From: Ixodes scapularis
Taxonomy: Eukaryota > Arthropoda > Arachnida > Ixodida > Ixodidae
Direction: 5' to 3'
Assembly: GCF_016920785.2 (NCBI RefSeq)
Contig: NW_024609884.1
Coordinates: 37,491,035-37,555,034 of the forward strand
DNA: 64,000 bases
A program made the translations under genes and the position numbers. Positions 1-12,791 of the stretch are shown piece by piece; positions within the stretch are counted from its first letter, which is position 1, and each line of letters starts with the position of its first letter. Below the pieces are notes generated by a model. The model was not told where the DNA came from, did not search any database, and saw only the letters and a list, made by a program, of their open reading frames with translations.

Positions 1-1
1 C

Positions 2-93
2 GGTGACGTGCCCGAGAGCTTTGAGGAGAACAGTGACGAAGACGAGGCCCGGGAGGCCGGGGCGCAGGCGGCCGGGCAGCCACGGCCACTCCG
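2..93 (+). CDS. Possible partial exon encoding an acidic segment
   Basis: The reading frame is open from the window edge and encodes an acidic run beginning DVPESFEENSDEDEAREAG, followed by Ala/Gly/Gln-rich residues. Such acidic linkers are common in large nuclear proteins. A GT at 94-95 could be a splice donor; it would leave two bases of a codon. That phase fits the internal AG at 13787-13788 of the downstream zinc-finger exon but not the stronger-looking AG at 13774-13775. The frame stays open to 307 without splicing, and the block is GC-rich, so chance openness is possible. I do not recognise the segment and join it to the 13.7 kb exon only as a hypothesis. Confidence 0.22.
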
Positions 94-1300
94 GTTCGAT
101 CGGTCTTTTGTTTCCGTCGCTGGACGCGGCGACGCGAGGAGGCGAGTCCGAAGTGAGGAATGCTGCCAAGGCGGTCACTCATCCCGCGTGGCCAGCCGAG
201 GCAGCGCCTCTCGGGACGACACCGTTTTGTGCCGCCGTGGCCCTCTGCCGGGGCGGCGGCTCCTTGGCCGGATGGAATGCAGCGCCGTTTGTGTGTTTGA
301 CAAGTAACTAATGGGAGGAGGGCGGACGAAAGTGTGTCCTTTCCAACGGGAAATAAAAACGCGCGAGGAAGGACAGGGGGAGGAAGAGGCGGCGGCCGGG
401 GCGAGCGCAGTCCCCGACGCGAGGGAGAGGGTAGTCCGTCAGGACTCGCAGTGGTATATTTGTACGCAGCAGCTCGTTCCAAAACGGGACGCCGCCGCGC
501 AGAACAAGCGGAGGCCGGGAGGCGGCGGAGCCGAGGGGTGGTCCATAAATCTCGGCGGTCCGAGAGCGCGACAAGGGTTCAGCGTTCGAGGAGCATTCCG
601 CGTTGTCCCTCGGGGAGCGGTGGTCGGGGTCAGCCTAGTCAGGGTCAGGGCCGTATCGCCTTCGAAGGGACGACCTGCCATGCCAATTAACAACCCGCTG
701 AGGTAGCCCCCCTCCACCGCACCAACTCTCCGGCATTTTCATCTTCGGTCCCCTTGCCGCTGCGTCGATAACCCTCCTCTGTGCCTCTTTGCTTTGGCCG
801 TCCGAAGGTGTGCCGTTGATTCTGCCGGCGGGGCCCTCGGCTGCTTTCTTCGCGCGCATGTTTGCCTCGCGTGGGCTGGGCTCACGCGGGCTCGGCTCGC
901 TCGCCCGCTGCACGCACCGGGCACCGTACGCGCTCCGCCGGCGATGGATTGGCGCTGCACGTGGAAACGTAATTGCGGAAAACGCCTTTTCCGGCTCTGA
1001 TCGATTTTAAGTTGCGGGCCCAATGCGCAGCGTGCGCCCATCCCTTCTTCGCTGAAGAACTCGCCTCCCGAGGTTTCTTCGGCCTTTTTTGTCTGTGCAG
1101 TACCGATCAAACACTTCGGTGGGACCCCCCGGTCGAGCGAACCACTTGCTGCCGCCCGGCTTTCGTGAACTCGGTCGGGCTTCCAAGTCGTGTTTACCGC
1201 TTCTGCCTTAAAATATCCGGGGGTTCGAATAGGGGTCACATTCATTTGGACGGGTCAAAACGAAACACGCGCACACAGCGTGTGAAAACATGATCCTTAC
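94..1300. other. GC-rich, CpG-rich block without a supported gene
   Basis: Base composition is strongly GC-rich with many CpG dinucleotides, then falls abruptly after about 1300. Several reading frames of 70-170 codons are open on both strands. They overlap one another, are rich in Arg, Gly, Pro and Ala, and carry no recognisable domain, as expected from GC-rich DNA. The block could be intronic regulatory DNA or a CpG island. Confidence 0.4.
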
Positions 1301-4300
1301 ACGGAGGCGGTCTGCCCTCATTCTGTGTTGATGGGGTTTTATCGAGTTACAACCAGTCGTTGCAGTATCCCTGTACTTTTGTTCTCATGGACGATCTGCC
1401 ACACATTTTCGAATCGAACTGTCAATGAAACAGCTCCATTGTTTCACCTCGAGAGGTTTGTGGGCCACCATAATGATTCCGGAGGATATTTTGTTATCAT
1501 CCGTAACAAGGTCGTTTTTCACACAGCTCGCTGCTTACCCAATACAAGGCCGGCGGACTGGATTCTTTAATTCCGCCGCCTTTCTCGATCGAGCACGGGG
1601 TACAGATTGGATACGAGTGCTGCGTGTGCACTCGGCTGGGACTGGCGCACGATTGGTGCTTCACTGATTCAAAACAAACCCCAGCCGAACTCTGGCGCAG
1701 CGTTTGGCTATGTAAGCCGAGCTCTGCGTCGGAAACACAAACAAATAATTCACGTTGTTGTCCCCGCGGGCTCAATTCCAAACTAAAACGCTAAAAAAAG
1801 AAAACATTGTGGGATTTGTTTTACCTAACTGCGTAAGAAAGAAAAAAAAAAAAACAGAGAAACTTTGAAGTAAAAATGGCAGTTCAAGGAGTGCATATGA
1901 TCGTGCCAGGCTGTTGCAAGCGTAACGCTCTTCTCCTGTTATTGTTTACATAATAAAATTCACGAGGGTGCTTGATCGCCATGGTACAGTTAAAGGATAG
2001 AAAATGTGAAGCGGAAATAGTTTATGCTTGTTACATTTTGATTTATCATTTCTGCTAAAACGTTCAAATTTAGCGAGACACGATTCCCCGCTAAATTTAT
2101 CGGGTAAATTGAATTTGTGTATCATTGTATACCAATTCAGTTTTTTTCCTTTTAATTTAATGGGAAAATTGCGTGTTAGACGTTAGTTGGCGTTACAAGT
2201 TTTTGGGGACATTTTTCTAAAGAAAACCTAGCTCCACACACGTTAGTTGTAAAATGGCGCTACTGCGCTACGCTTTTGTCAAACATTCTCTAAGCGCAAC
2301 GTCGCCTTCATAGTGAACGAACCTCACGTGCTCTATTCTCTCGAAACTGCCTGTAGTGGGTGTCTTTACAAGTTTCACGCATCCCGAGAAAAAGGCAAAA
2401 CAAAGCGCACGTCTAACACGTTTTTAGAATAGGTCGTGTTAGGGCGTTTTTTTTTCTCTGCAAGCCCTGCGCAATATTATATTCCGCTTTTTTTTTCAGT
2501 CCTTTGTTTTTCCCCTTTGCTTTCCCCGAAGGTGGGTATTGGTACGGGGGAAGGGTGCAGGTGGATCAACCTTGCGGGCAGGCTAAATGGGCTCCCCAGG
2601 GACCCTCTGCGCCGAGGGCCCTGTCATGTGGACGCCCGCCATAGAGGCCGGAAGTGATCAGCGAAGACAAAGGAACTCGATAATGAAAGCCCTCTCCTCC
2701 AATGCCGCCGCAATACCGGTGCGAACGGCGCGTGCTTTCTTTCTCGCCCGCGCGAATTTATCTCTAAAGCTTCTTAATGATCTCTATTAACAAGTTAATG
2801 AAGTTTGGACATCATTAACTGGCTGCAAATCTCCCCCAGCTCGGCGATCTAATTTGCAGGAATTAACGATCTCCTTGTGTGTGAACCAAGAGGAAAACTC
2901 GGAAGTCTTCAAGGTGCGAGGAGCGGTGAATCTCGAGTTATGCCTCTCCCCCGCTTTGTGCCCCCCGCTCGTGCGAGGGTCCGTCCTTTGTCGTCTCTCC
3001 GCTCTTCGCTCTTTCTAGCCTTCTCTCCAGCAGGGCAAGAAAAGTGGAGGAGAAGATCATAAGCCAAGCAAGGAAAAAAAGAAACTATTTTTTGGTTCTA
3101 ATTAAATTCGAGGGAATGAAAATTCATTAGCGCAAAATGACACACGCGCAATGAGTAGGTCGCGTGCAATTAAGGAGCTGGAAGGACTTGCATCCGTTGC
3201 AGTTTATTCGTTCTCAATTTGTTTGGTACCTTTCTAATCGATGAAGGCGAGCCGGTTGGGGTGACACTTTATATGTTTTTATCTGTTTATGTTTGCTGTT
3301 TATTCATTGTAGTACCCCCCCCCCCCCCTTTTTTTTTTCATTTCTCTCCCCCTGGGTTTCGCCACAAGGGTGGCACAATTGTTTATAAAATATCACTTCT
3401 ACCCTAAGCTTTCCTAAGGCCATTTAAAGCAAGATGATTCAAATTTAGAGGCAAGAGAGCACAATGAACAACCCTGAAGAGCGGAAAAGAGCTGGACAAG
3501 GTTAAAGATATTTGACAGAATCCCCCGATTGAGGACATATGGAACACGCACAAAGACAGTGTTGTATATGTGCTCTGTTGTCCCGTGTGTCTTTCCTCAG
3601 TCGCGGAGTTTTGTTAATGACAAAGAGGACGTAATCTTTCTCCTACTTACTCACAGTTTTTTTTTTTTTTTTTGTAATATCACTAATCTATCTGATTTAG
3701 TGTTGGAACCCACGGTTACCCACCAACAGAGCGTTTAATACATAGCTTTTTTTTATGGTCTTATTGATTAAAATTAACGTGCGATAAAGTCGGGTAGAAA
3801 AATTTTACCAAATTGAAGCATGATGCGGTGGGGACGGCGATTTATATTAGTTAGTGGCCATCACATTGCAAATCTTACATTCGGATGTCGGCTAAACGAT
3901 CGGGCGCGCCCATTAGTGGTGTCCTGCGGACGTACTCAATGCACTTTTTTGGAAGTTCCACGTGTCCCCCGAAATTCGGCGCCCCTTTCTGGTGGTGTAT
4001 TGGGTTCTCGAGATGACAGCACGCCGGGCGACCCGCGTTCTTCCGTAACGCACAACCCGCAACCTGAAGTTCCGGGACGCAACGTGGCCGGCACTCTCAA
4101 CACTCCGTCTGAATTTAAATAACTACTTAGCTTATAGATAATTATAAAGTTGGCGGAAGCGGGCCGGCGCTGCGAGAAGAGTGTTGGGGGAGGGTCACTC
4201 TCCAAAATGTAGACATCTTGGTTCGGGAGGCTCCGCGTGATGGATTATGACACATCACTGAGCCACCGGAGATTGTTCGTAGGAGATATGCGAAGGCACA

Positions 4301-4340
4301 CACACACATACGTATATAATATAATCTAAAGGGCTCTATC
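1300..4340. other. AT-rich non-coding stretch
   Basis: I see no gene here. It contains short homopolymer runs, including a poly-C then poly-T tract at about 3311-3340 and a T run at 3656-3674. A segment near 2085-2115 (CCCCGCTAAATTTATCGGG) resembles the unit of the array at 41639-41976. Confidence 0.4.
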
Positions 4341-6060
4341 GCCGTGTCTGGCTCCGAACCCGCGGACTGCTTCTTCGGCCGTCTGCCAGCGAGCAGCAAC
4401 AAGACAGACACGGGGCGTTGAAAGCGACGGGACGCCTTAATTTTTCTCCCCGCGCTCCGGCATCGGCCGCAATTAGCGCAGGGCGCTCATTTCCATAGTA
4501 ACGAATTTGGGCTACTCGCGTCCCCATATCCGCTCTCCGCGGGCCACTGGGCTCCATCCATTATCGGGCGCTGTCATTCCGAAACCAACTGCGCGGGCCC
4601 ACTCGCTGTGCGCGTCCGGCCCGTGTGCGGCGGCGGGGGGAAAGCGTGGCCCGGGCCCGGCGGTTGCCTTGCCCCAGAGCCTGCCCGAAAGCGCGCTCCA
4701 GCGCCGGCCGGAGCGCGCTTCTGACGCCGGACGGAACGCTTTGATCATTAGTTTACCCCCGGTAGAACGCAGCGCATGCGGCGCGCAGGCGGGTGTAATG
4801 GATCGTGCCGGATACGCCGGTGGATTCCGAGGTGAGGTCGAACGGATTAAGCGCTATACCGCGAACGAGTGCGTGGTATACGTGTGTAATCGACGGGCGC
4901 CTCTGTCACAATCAACCGTCGTGGTCGAGTTGTCCGAAGATGCGTATATGCACGGAGGAACTGCTCGTGGTCGTGGGTGGGCGTTGCGTGCAGAGGCTCG
5001 GTCCTTGGGATGCTCATTAAGAAAGGAAGCAAGGGAGGAAGCGTTGCGCTAATGTGCTCGTAGAGGCTGCGATTAAGGCACACCGAAGCGAGGAAAGACG
5101 CCGCGTCCGATCGCACCCGACGAAGGCTTTCGCAATGCTCCGATGCGTCGCCGCGGACGTGGGATAGACAGGTCGGCTCGGCCACAGCTCGTGAGTGGCG
5201 CACGCAGGTGTCGCTCTCCTGGTCCCTTTGTTTCTCCACTGCGTGGCAGACACGTACAGTTCTCGCTCAAAAAAAAGAAAAAAGAAAAAAAAAAAGGCGC
5301 TGTTTGAATTGGCCGGCGAGAAGCGTCCATTACGGAGGCGTCTCGCTGGCCTTTCGAGCGTCCGGCGGCGGGAGGTAGAGCCCGAAATGGAAAGAAGAAG
5401 TAAACACGACGGCGGCGAAAATAATCGCGAGCAGCAAAAGGCAAAGCAGCCAACGACATTCCCGACGATCGGCATCGTTAAAGCAAATGCTTCGTTCACG
5501 ACTTTTCAAGATTGCCACCAACCGTTCCATCATTTCGAGCTCATTACGCTCCCTATACGAAAGCGAAGAACGCAGAAGAAAATCCCTTGTCCCCGCCTTT
5601 TGTCCGTCCGGAGGACCGGTTTCAGACTGCACGGGATCCGCCGCCGCTCCACGCTCATGCCGGACGTCTTTCTCTCTTGCCTCTGGCTTTGTCAGATCTT
5701 TGGCCTCCGTTTTTGTTTCATCCCGCCGTGACTGCTTGCACTCGTTCGCGCTCGGCTTTTGCGCTCCGCCGCCGCGTGGGTTTTCGCTCTCGGGAACCGC
5801 TTTGTAGGCTTGCCGGCAGCACCCCTCCTCCGTCCATTGGCGGGATGCGTTACCACTGCTGTGCTCTGACGCATCGCGTGATTAGAAAGGGACCGGCCAA
5901 ATCCCGCTTCGAGACGCCGCGCTTGTCGCCCTCCACCCCCGGCCCGGCTCACCTGCCGCGCGCGCCTTGCGCTCGTCCACGGAGTCCTCGTGTGGGTCTA
6001 GCCTGGGGCTCAGTTGTCACGCTCTCCTCAAGCTATCCATGATATCCTAAAGATAGCTGC
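4340..6060. other. Second GC-rich, CpG-rich block
   Basis: This block has GC-rich, CpG-rich DNA with overlapping open frames on both strands up to 181 codons (4507-5052, +) and 178 codons (5195-5731, +). None has a recognisable domain, and the frames are low-complexity and mutually overlapping. I treat it as non-coding, possibly regulatory DNA or an unrecognised 5' UTR or promoter. Confidence 0.35.
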
Positions 6061-7660
6061 GGATAGCTGCGCGGAAACACCTCAAGAAATTCAAGTATTG
6101 CGTGGGTACGGAATGACCCTCAGTCAGTGATGTCCGCCCCCATTTGTATAATTCCTCCCCTTTGGGTTGAATCCAATATACTGCAGAATTTCCTACGCAA
6201 AGTACACTAACCTATCCAACATAACCCCAAGGTTGTTGAAAATCCCCGCTAAACCCTTGGCCTGAAATGAAAGCCGCCTATCTAAGTTTATGTGTTCCGA
6301 ATCGCTCTCGAATCATATATGCTTGCAAGAAATGCCAAAGTCTATTGATATATAAGAAAACGCATGGTTAACCAGACAGCCGTTTTATTAATTCGATGGA
6401 TTCGTGAAATCAAAGTAGCTAGACACGTGTTCGATGAGCACCTCGTGCGGCAATTATGTCTTCATTGTGATAAATCGCCAAAGAGATTTTGTATGCATAA
6501 TATCTAACTTAACTTATGTAGTTTACGGAGAGCAGGCGCACAATGAATCCTATTTAAAGGGATAGGGGGCACCAGTCCCACATCTCAGGTAACACAGGCC
6601 GCCTACAGGGTACGGCAGTATGTACCGGCACAGCAGAGTTCGAGCCGGAACGGCCAGAATTCCAGCGGGGATCGTTCATTTCTTGAAAGGAAGGTTAGAA
6701 CGGACGGCCACATTTTCTATTGTCCCATTGCGACAGTAGATTTTACGCATGCCGGAGGCACTCCACCGCATCAGGCATTTTCCCCCTTAGGCGGGCACTC
6801 GAATGTTCCAGTTCATATTGCCGTCGACTGTACATTCGGTCGACACGTCACACGCCTGGCCGAAATGCTGCTCACTGATTGGACGCCAGTTGCTTCAGCT
6901 GCCAGGTAGATGCGTCTAATCAGTGCGTCTTGATAAGTCCCCACAGATTGACGCCCATGACAGGCGAGTGAGACTACGTCATCTAAGTGATGTTTGTCCC
7001 GAGAATCCGAATTGCTTTCGTTGGTGAATGCCACGTGTGTAGGTTTTATTTTTCATAAGCACGCGCTGCGCAATCACTCCTTATTGTATGTTTGATGTCG
7101 ATTAATTTCATTTGCCTGATCATACTCGAGGCATGACGGGTAATTTACTTTAGGCTGCGCGTGGATGAATGTGTGTCGGACTGATTTTGTTCTTTTTGTT
7201 CTCTTCCTCCGTTTCTAGGTAATATCCTAGGGATCACGCCCTAATGATTCAATGCGTACGTAATTGATTATCTAACCGCAGTAGGATTGCAGTTAACGGT
7301 CGTCTTAATGGTCCAGCGTTCCACCACTGCCCATTATGCTTTTGCAGAGTTTGCTGCGGCAGCCTGCCGGTGAAACGGGTACCGCTTGATGAACTTTAAT
7401 GCGCATTACTACCGCTTCCCGGCGATGTACAAATAACGAAAAGAGAGCCTAATTGTTTGCTTGATGCTCTTCTATCTTGCCGGCGAGCAATTTAGGTGCT
7501 TTCCCTTCTCGGCTTGTTTGGATGTTGTTCTCATTAAATGAGATCTGTAGAGTGAGTCGAAGTATATTGATTGATTGATTTTGCGCGACCTAATCGGGGG
7601 GTTGTGGACGTAGGATATTACGCTGCTGGAGCCACTATAGAGCAGAGGCGACAATACCCA
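6060..7660. other. Intergenic or intronic DNA, nothing recognised
   Basis: No reading frame with a recognisable product, no repeat and no RNA gene was seen here. Confidence 0.35.
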
Positions 7661-7666
7661 AGGAGC

Positions 7667-7735
7667 ACGAGAGAGAGAGAGAGAAAGCGAGAGAGAGAGG
7701 GGAGAAGGGGGAGTGAGACAGAGAGAGACCGAAAG
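7667..7735. repeat. GA-rich microsatellite
   Basis: This is an imperfect (GA)n tract of about 70 bp. GAGA tracts can bind GAGA-factor-type proteins in arthropods, but no promoter is evident beside it. Confidence 0.75.
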
Positions 7736-7789
7736 ACGAGTGAGTTGAAATGCAGACGCAAATATATTTTATACTAGTAAGTTTTTCTT

Positions 7790-9060
7790 TAATCAGTGAT
7801 TGTAGTGAGCCTGCTTTGAACTAAATGGTTCATACGCTGCTTTCCTATAGTGTCTATGGCAGGGCTGGCCTGCGGTCTCGTGGAGATTACACTTTACGCC
7901 TGTCGGCTTACTGGTGTGCTAACATTGACAATGTTTTACACGATTGAGACAGTGTCAAAGGAGACATTGACTTAGTTCGCTTCGATGAAGTGCGTCTACG
8001 TCATCACAGCAGCCTTTCATTGATTGTGAAGCCATATAGAAATATATACAAAAGCATAGGCGTTGCAGGCTTTTGAGAAACTTCGGTTGTCGTTAATACG
8101 ACTATTCAAAGACATCTGCCAGGTACGTCACAAGTCATTTTGTTAATGTCGTTTTGGAGTGAGAGGTTCTGATTGAGAGATTTTATAATTCGGTAAATAA
8201 GAGACTGTCTTAGAAATGAAGTAATACACTTTATGAAGGTGGCAAAGCCTAGAAAGTTTACGACGCCAGGTGAAATCAGAGAGGGTTAATTGATCTTTTA
8301 TCGCAGTGATACTAGAGAAACGTTAGTAATCGGAAAGAATGAAGCGAGCTACACAATTTTGGACGGCTTCCATTGCGTTACAGAGAAGAGATTGGTTGGG
8401 AATGGCAGATAGATGAAGTTTATTCTAGTTTAGGTCGAACAAAAGTGATGTAAGGAAGCATTTCGAGGTTGGAAGGGGCAGCTTTAAAATTAACGACGAA
8501 TATAACGAAGAGAGCAGTTCGCTGAGGGTATTGCTTTGTCAACATAAACATTCTAAGATAGATTGGTTAGTAGCCTGAAGAGTGACGGCGTCAAGCGTTC
8601 ATGTTGTTACCGGGTGGGAGGAGGAGCGCGTGAAATATAGGTGCATGCCCATATCAATATTCAAAGGCATCTCCCAGGTACGTCACCAGTCATTTTGTTA
8701 ATATCGTTTTGGAGTGAGAGGTTGTCATTGAGAGATTTTATAATTCGGTAAGTAGCACAGTCATCCGCGAACAGACGAGCTGAAGATGAAATGTCAAGAG
8801 AGAAGTCATTAGTATGGGTTAAAAAGATTAAGGGCCAAGTGTCGTTCCATGTGGAACGCCGGAAGAGACGGGAGCTATACAGATGAGTCTGCGTCGTTTA
8901 CGAAAATAAATTGAGAGCGATGACTTAGTAAACATTCAGCCCATTTCAACACAAGGGGGTCTAGTTTTAGTGAGGTGAGTTTAAAGAGAGGGCGATTCTT
9001 TGGCACCTTGCCGAAAGCCTTGGCAAAATCAAGGGAAACAGCACCATAGGAAATTGGTGC
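7790..9060 (-). pseudogene. CR1/L2-type LINE fragment, degenerate, with an internal duplication
   Basis: Reading the - strand from about 9045 downward gives reverse transcriptase signatures broken by stops and frameshifts. Motif A reads SLDFAKAFGKVP (canonical FDKVP, so the second Asp is lost). Further on are VSSGVPHGTTLGPLIF (motif B region, canonical SGVPQGSVLGP) and RLFADDCATYR, the catalytic ADD motif. A weak match to the C-terminal part of such LINE proteins follows in 8230-8520. A TAG stop lies between motif A and motif B. The stretch 8101-8200 is a second copy of 8657-8756, the segment just after the ADD motif, so two insertions or a duplication are present. The SGVPQGS and FADDC style is that of the CR1/L2/Jockey group; the exact clade is not resolved. 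It is certainly non-functional. The 3' part (7790-8100) is unassigned. Confidence 0.7.
8101..8200. repeat. Duplicated LINE segment, copy 1 (partner at 8657-8756)
   Basis: The two stretches are close to identical over about 95 bp, for example GTCATTTTGTTAAT, then CGTTTTGGAGTGAGAGGTT, then GAGATTTTATAATTCGGTAA. Both lie in the same orientation within the LINE fossil. Confidence 0.8.
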
Positions 9061-10450
9061 TTTTCCTTCTAGCAGAAGTCGCGATGCGCCAAACTCCTTT
9101 CACGCGTATTCGATGCGGCAGGGGACAGCGTTACTTAGAAAATAACGACGATAATTTAGACTCGATCCCACGGTTGCCTTACTTAAATGCCCATCAGCAA
9201 CTGTCGAATACTCTTAGACGGAAGCCTCGGTATCAGCAACCTAGCTCAACGTGTTCGACTCCACGCAACACAACAAAGCGCGCATGCACCGCATAATGAC
9301 TTTATAATTTTTTTTTTTACTGAATATTTTAAGGTTTGACAGGACAAGAATCAGGGACGCCGTGAAAAGCTGTGACGCACGCCGCGCAAGCTGCCATAAA
9401 AAGCTCCAGGCTCCTTTTTGAGCGTGACCTTATAATAAGAGAAGCTGCTTGGAAGCGTTGTACTACACGTTTATTTAATAAGTCGACCGTTATTAATGAG
9501 CATCGGTACAAACTAACATAGCCCCTAAGTGCGACTACGTAGCGCGTCGTCTACTGGCGCTACGTAAATGGCGCCACCAAAACATCTCATCACCGAGCCA
9601 CTGACAGGTGAAAACGTGCTCCCTCGCTGCTTTCTGCTAACTTGGGGAACTTTGAGAGCACCGGACTGCGCCAGGGCGCCGACCATGGGCGGACAGCTGA
9701 GCGACTGTCGATGCTAAAGCACCCACAGAGGGGCACAGAAGATGCCCGACTCCTGCCGGCCACTTCGAGAATAATTAAGAATTTTAACGTTGATCTCAGC
9801 GCCTACTAACGTGGCAGAATGAGCACTAACAATCTTGATGTTGAAGAATGGCAACTCAACTGACTCGAATCAACTCCAAACTCTGTTTTCGTATCATGCC
9901 AGTAATAAAGTGGGTATCACAAAGACTCAAATTGACTCGTGCAGAACGCCGTATAATGATTCCTTAACGGCCCAGCAAGAAATTAACAAATGCATCTCGG
10001 AACGGAAAAATGCTATCATATCAACATAATCGAAGTCGGACTGCTCTCAACCGAACGTAATTTCCAACTAAACTGTAATTGTAATACATTTTTTTTTTTT
10101 GTAAATCTAGTTGTAATGAACCACTTTTGGAGTGAGGTAGTTGCATTTGTATTCAAAATTACATTTCGAAAGTAGTTTTCCCAAGTATCGCAGGGTCTCA
10201 GGCTCAGCCTAACGGGTTTTGCCAATTGTGAGGTTCGATCAATACCACCACACTCGAGTTAACCCTTATAACGAATTTCACGCGTCCGACTTCATACGCG
10301 TTTTCCCGACCCATACGAGTTAATTACACGAATACATTGGACGCGTAATAGGGTTATTTCTGTTACGTCAAACAGGCCGCCCAACTTTATGTACCGTCAA
10401 AAACAATTTATGCCCCCGAAAAAAAAAAAATCTATATCACACCACACAAT
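9060..10450. other. Non-coding stretch with one short palindrome
   Basis: No gene is supported here. A short palindrome, TACGTAGCGC then GCGCTACGTA, lies at 9536-9566. Shortly after it the words GGCGCCACCAAAACATCTC recur at about 23287-23305, suggesting a small dispersed repeat. Confidence 0.4.
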
Positions 10451-11500
10451 TCAACTGAGAGTTTCACTCAGAACCGATTGGTAGGCGTTCTCCCTCGAGC
10501 GACGATGGGAGGAGGAAGGTATCGTTCCCCGGCTGCGACTTATCGAGGAACCAGCTTTCGCACCCATAACCTCAGGCCGCGGTTCCTTTCCTGCCCTAAC
10601 GGGTCCGACGGAACCCCGAGCAACTCGCACTTGCGACAACAGATGTCACCACCGTCCCCCTGGGATTTCGCGCGACGGTCGAACGAAGGATGTGACGTCA
10701 TCTCATCGTTTCTTCCTTTCCCAACCGTTCGCCTATTTTTACGTGTGCCGAGTTTGAGTCTGTACGCTCTTGACTTATTATTCGGAAGCCGCGACAGAGC
10801 CGGGTGGAGATGGGGAAATAAAAAAAAAAAATAGGAAGGTTGGTCAGGCCAGCCGAAAAAAGCGAAAGCAGCGAGAAGCAGCGGCAGCAGCGGCGGCCGA
10901 GAGACAGAGGGCCGACCCGTGGACTTTTGTTGTGCGTTCGCGTTTTGCGGAGCTCAGCTTGTCATTTGTTTTAATAAGACGTCGGGCCGGCGGCGTTCCA
11001 CCTCAGTACCGCGAGGGGGGGTGAGCGAAAACGACTCTGGCGGTCCTCGTAGGGGGTGGCGAGAGAAGATGCATCCCCGGCACATTTGTCATGTTCGTAT
11101 GATTGTCATGTACGCGGAGGGAAAGGGGGACGCAGCGGGACGCGGAGCAGCGAGAAGGGGCTGACTGGGACTCCGGCGGGGAGTCCTGTGCACGATATGT
11201 CCTGTCGCTTCGTTCTGGAACTCCATCTTCTCGGTCCCGTCCTGTGCAGAATGCTTCGCTCACCTGGGAGGCCCGTGTCAAGGCCCTGACGCGTTCAGTC
11301 TCGGGGACATTGCCGTGCAGACAGTCGCGCTCAAACATGAGCCGATGTCCCCCCTCGGTCTGCTGGAGGTGGCTTCTATCGGTGGTTCTTCTTTTTCGAA
11401 TGTTTGTCTTTTCGCTACTGTCACATCCCAGGGAAAGGCAGAGAGCTTCCTATGACGCCAGAGAGCCGAACCGCCACCATTATACACACGGGTTCCAGTA
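10450..11500. other. Third GC-rich block without a supported gene
   Basis: CpG-rich DNA with several overlapping open frames (for example 11103-11501 + and 11278-11655 -). None has a domain I recognise, and all overlap antisense open frames. Confidence 0.35.
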
Positions 11501-11758
11501 GTTACGTTTTCTTTTCTTTCAAAAACAACCACGATGCCCTTTCGCTCGGTGAGCGGTGTTTTTTTTCTTTTTTTTTTCTTTTTTTTTGAAGAACCTACGG
11601 TTTTTACACGGCTATATTCAGGAAATCTGGCTGCGGCTGGTGTGAGAAACTGCAAAAATCGCCTCCATGCACAGGAGAATGGTAGACTTTCGGGCGAGTT
11701 GAATATGCATCTTTAATAACTAAGAACAGCGCAAACATGACGAAGGAAAGGTTGAGGC

Positions 11759-11897
11759 TTGGGCGAGTTGGTACGTACCTCGGAATTAAAAAAAAGCGCG
11801 AAAAGACGAGGACCAGACAAAGAAGTAACACGGACAGCGCTGCGTCCGTGTTACTTCTTCGTCTGGTCCTCGTCTTTTCGCGCTGTTTTTAATTCCG
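11759..11897. repeat. Long near-perfect palindrome with conserved leader TTGGGCGAGTTGGT
   Basis: The leader TTGGGCGAGTTGGT (11759-11772) is followed by two inverted arms of about 56-60 bp (11781 to about 11840 and about 11842-11897). Arm words include GCGAAAAGACGAGGACCAGAC and AAGAAGTAACACGGAC. The outer ends read CGGAATTAAAAA. Only a few bases separate the arms, around AGCGCTGC. The same leader precedes the palindrome at 36118-36282, whose arms differ in sequence but have the same layout. It may be a terminal repeat of a retroelement or a foldback element. Confidence 0.85.
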
Positions 11898-12299
11898 ACG
11901 ACGAAAGACCATAGAATGTACACGGCTAGAGCATGTACAGGCTGTACGTGCTCGCACCCATTGGGTGGCAGCTACACTGGCAGGATAAAAACGGGAGATT
12001 CTTCACCTGTCCTGCCTCCAGTGCGAAATTCCTTCCCTCGATGACACTTGGGCGTCTCATAAGCTTCCAGCTACCACTACCGACGGAGTGCTAGGGAGCG
12101 CTCTGAGAGGGAGAGGCGTCCTCGGGATGAACCAGCCGATCTGAAAACAGCACTCTCTTTCCACCACCCGATCTCGCGCGCTCTGGAAAGAGCGCTCGAG
12201 AGCGCGCAGAAAGAACCACGCGAAATTGCCATATGACTCCGTCGTAGAACTGCCAGGCTTTGTGAGTATAGAGGAGGCTATGGCTGAAGGCATCGAAAA

Positions 12300-12620
12300 A
12301 GTCATCCTGCGCTTCTCGTTCTGGCGTCTCTTTCGAATGCCTCCAGCACGCGCTCATCACCTACACCTAGGCTGCACGTGCACGACTGGAGCCCACGTGA
12401 CTCCGAAGCGGAAGGAAGGAAGGTCGCGCTGAAGACAGTTCTTATTCTGTTATTAGTCATTGACAGGGTGAGAACGGCAGGGCTTCTCTTTCCGATGCCC
12501 GTGCTCCAGCGCGCCCTTGTGACCTTCCCTTGTGCTCTGACTGTGTCTGCACGTTCGAGGCTCACTAGGCGTCGAGGCGTTATCGAAAATAGGAAGCTCG
12601 CGCTGGAGGCGGGATAACAG
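12300..12620 (-). repeat. Dispersed repeat, copy 1 (partner at 20950-21165)
   Basis: Read on the - strand, this stretch matches 20950-21165 on the + strand. Shared words include CCTCCAGCGCGAGCT, and the translated words are also shared: LQRELPIF then, further on, KEKPCRSHPV here against LQRELPIF and KETPCSSYPV there. A further partial match (GGCGTCTCTTT, then GCCTCCAGCACG) lies at 12323-12355. The protein-level similarity could mean an ancestral coding repeat or simply shared descent of a non-coding element. Confidence 0.55.
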
Positions 12621-12748
12621 AAAAACCTCCTTGACGTTCCGCTGCAATCAGTGACTATAGCGACTATAGCATAGTGCGTTAAACGCGTTGTGAATATCAG
12701 GGCAGATGTCTAGTTCTCCCGTATTGTAAGGTGTTTTTTAACGCTTCC

Positions 12749-12791
12749 CTTCAGCTTCCCTTCAAACGTGACGTTTGAAGGGAAGCTGAAG
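12749..12791. repeat. Perfect 21-bp-arm palindrome
   Basis: The arm CTTCAGCTTCCCTTCAAACG plus T is followed by a single central G and then its exact reverse complement. It could form a cruciform or, if transcribed, a tight hairpin. Confidence 0.9.

Noticed and set aside
739..1245. 168-codon - strand frame
   Set aside because: Arg/Pro/Ala-rich with no domain, in GC-rich DNA.
4507..5731. Long open frames in the GC-rich block (181 and 178 codons)
   Set aside because: They overlap open frames on the opposite strand, are low-complexity, have no domain and match the expectation for GC-rich DNA with few stops.
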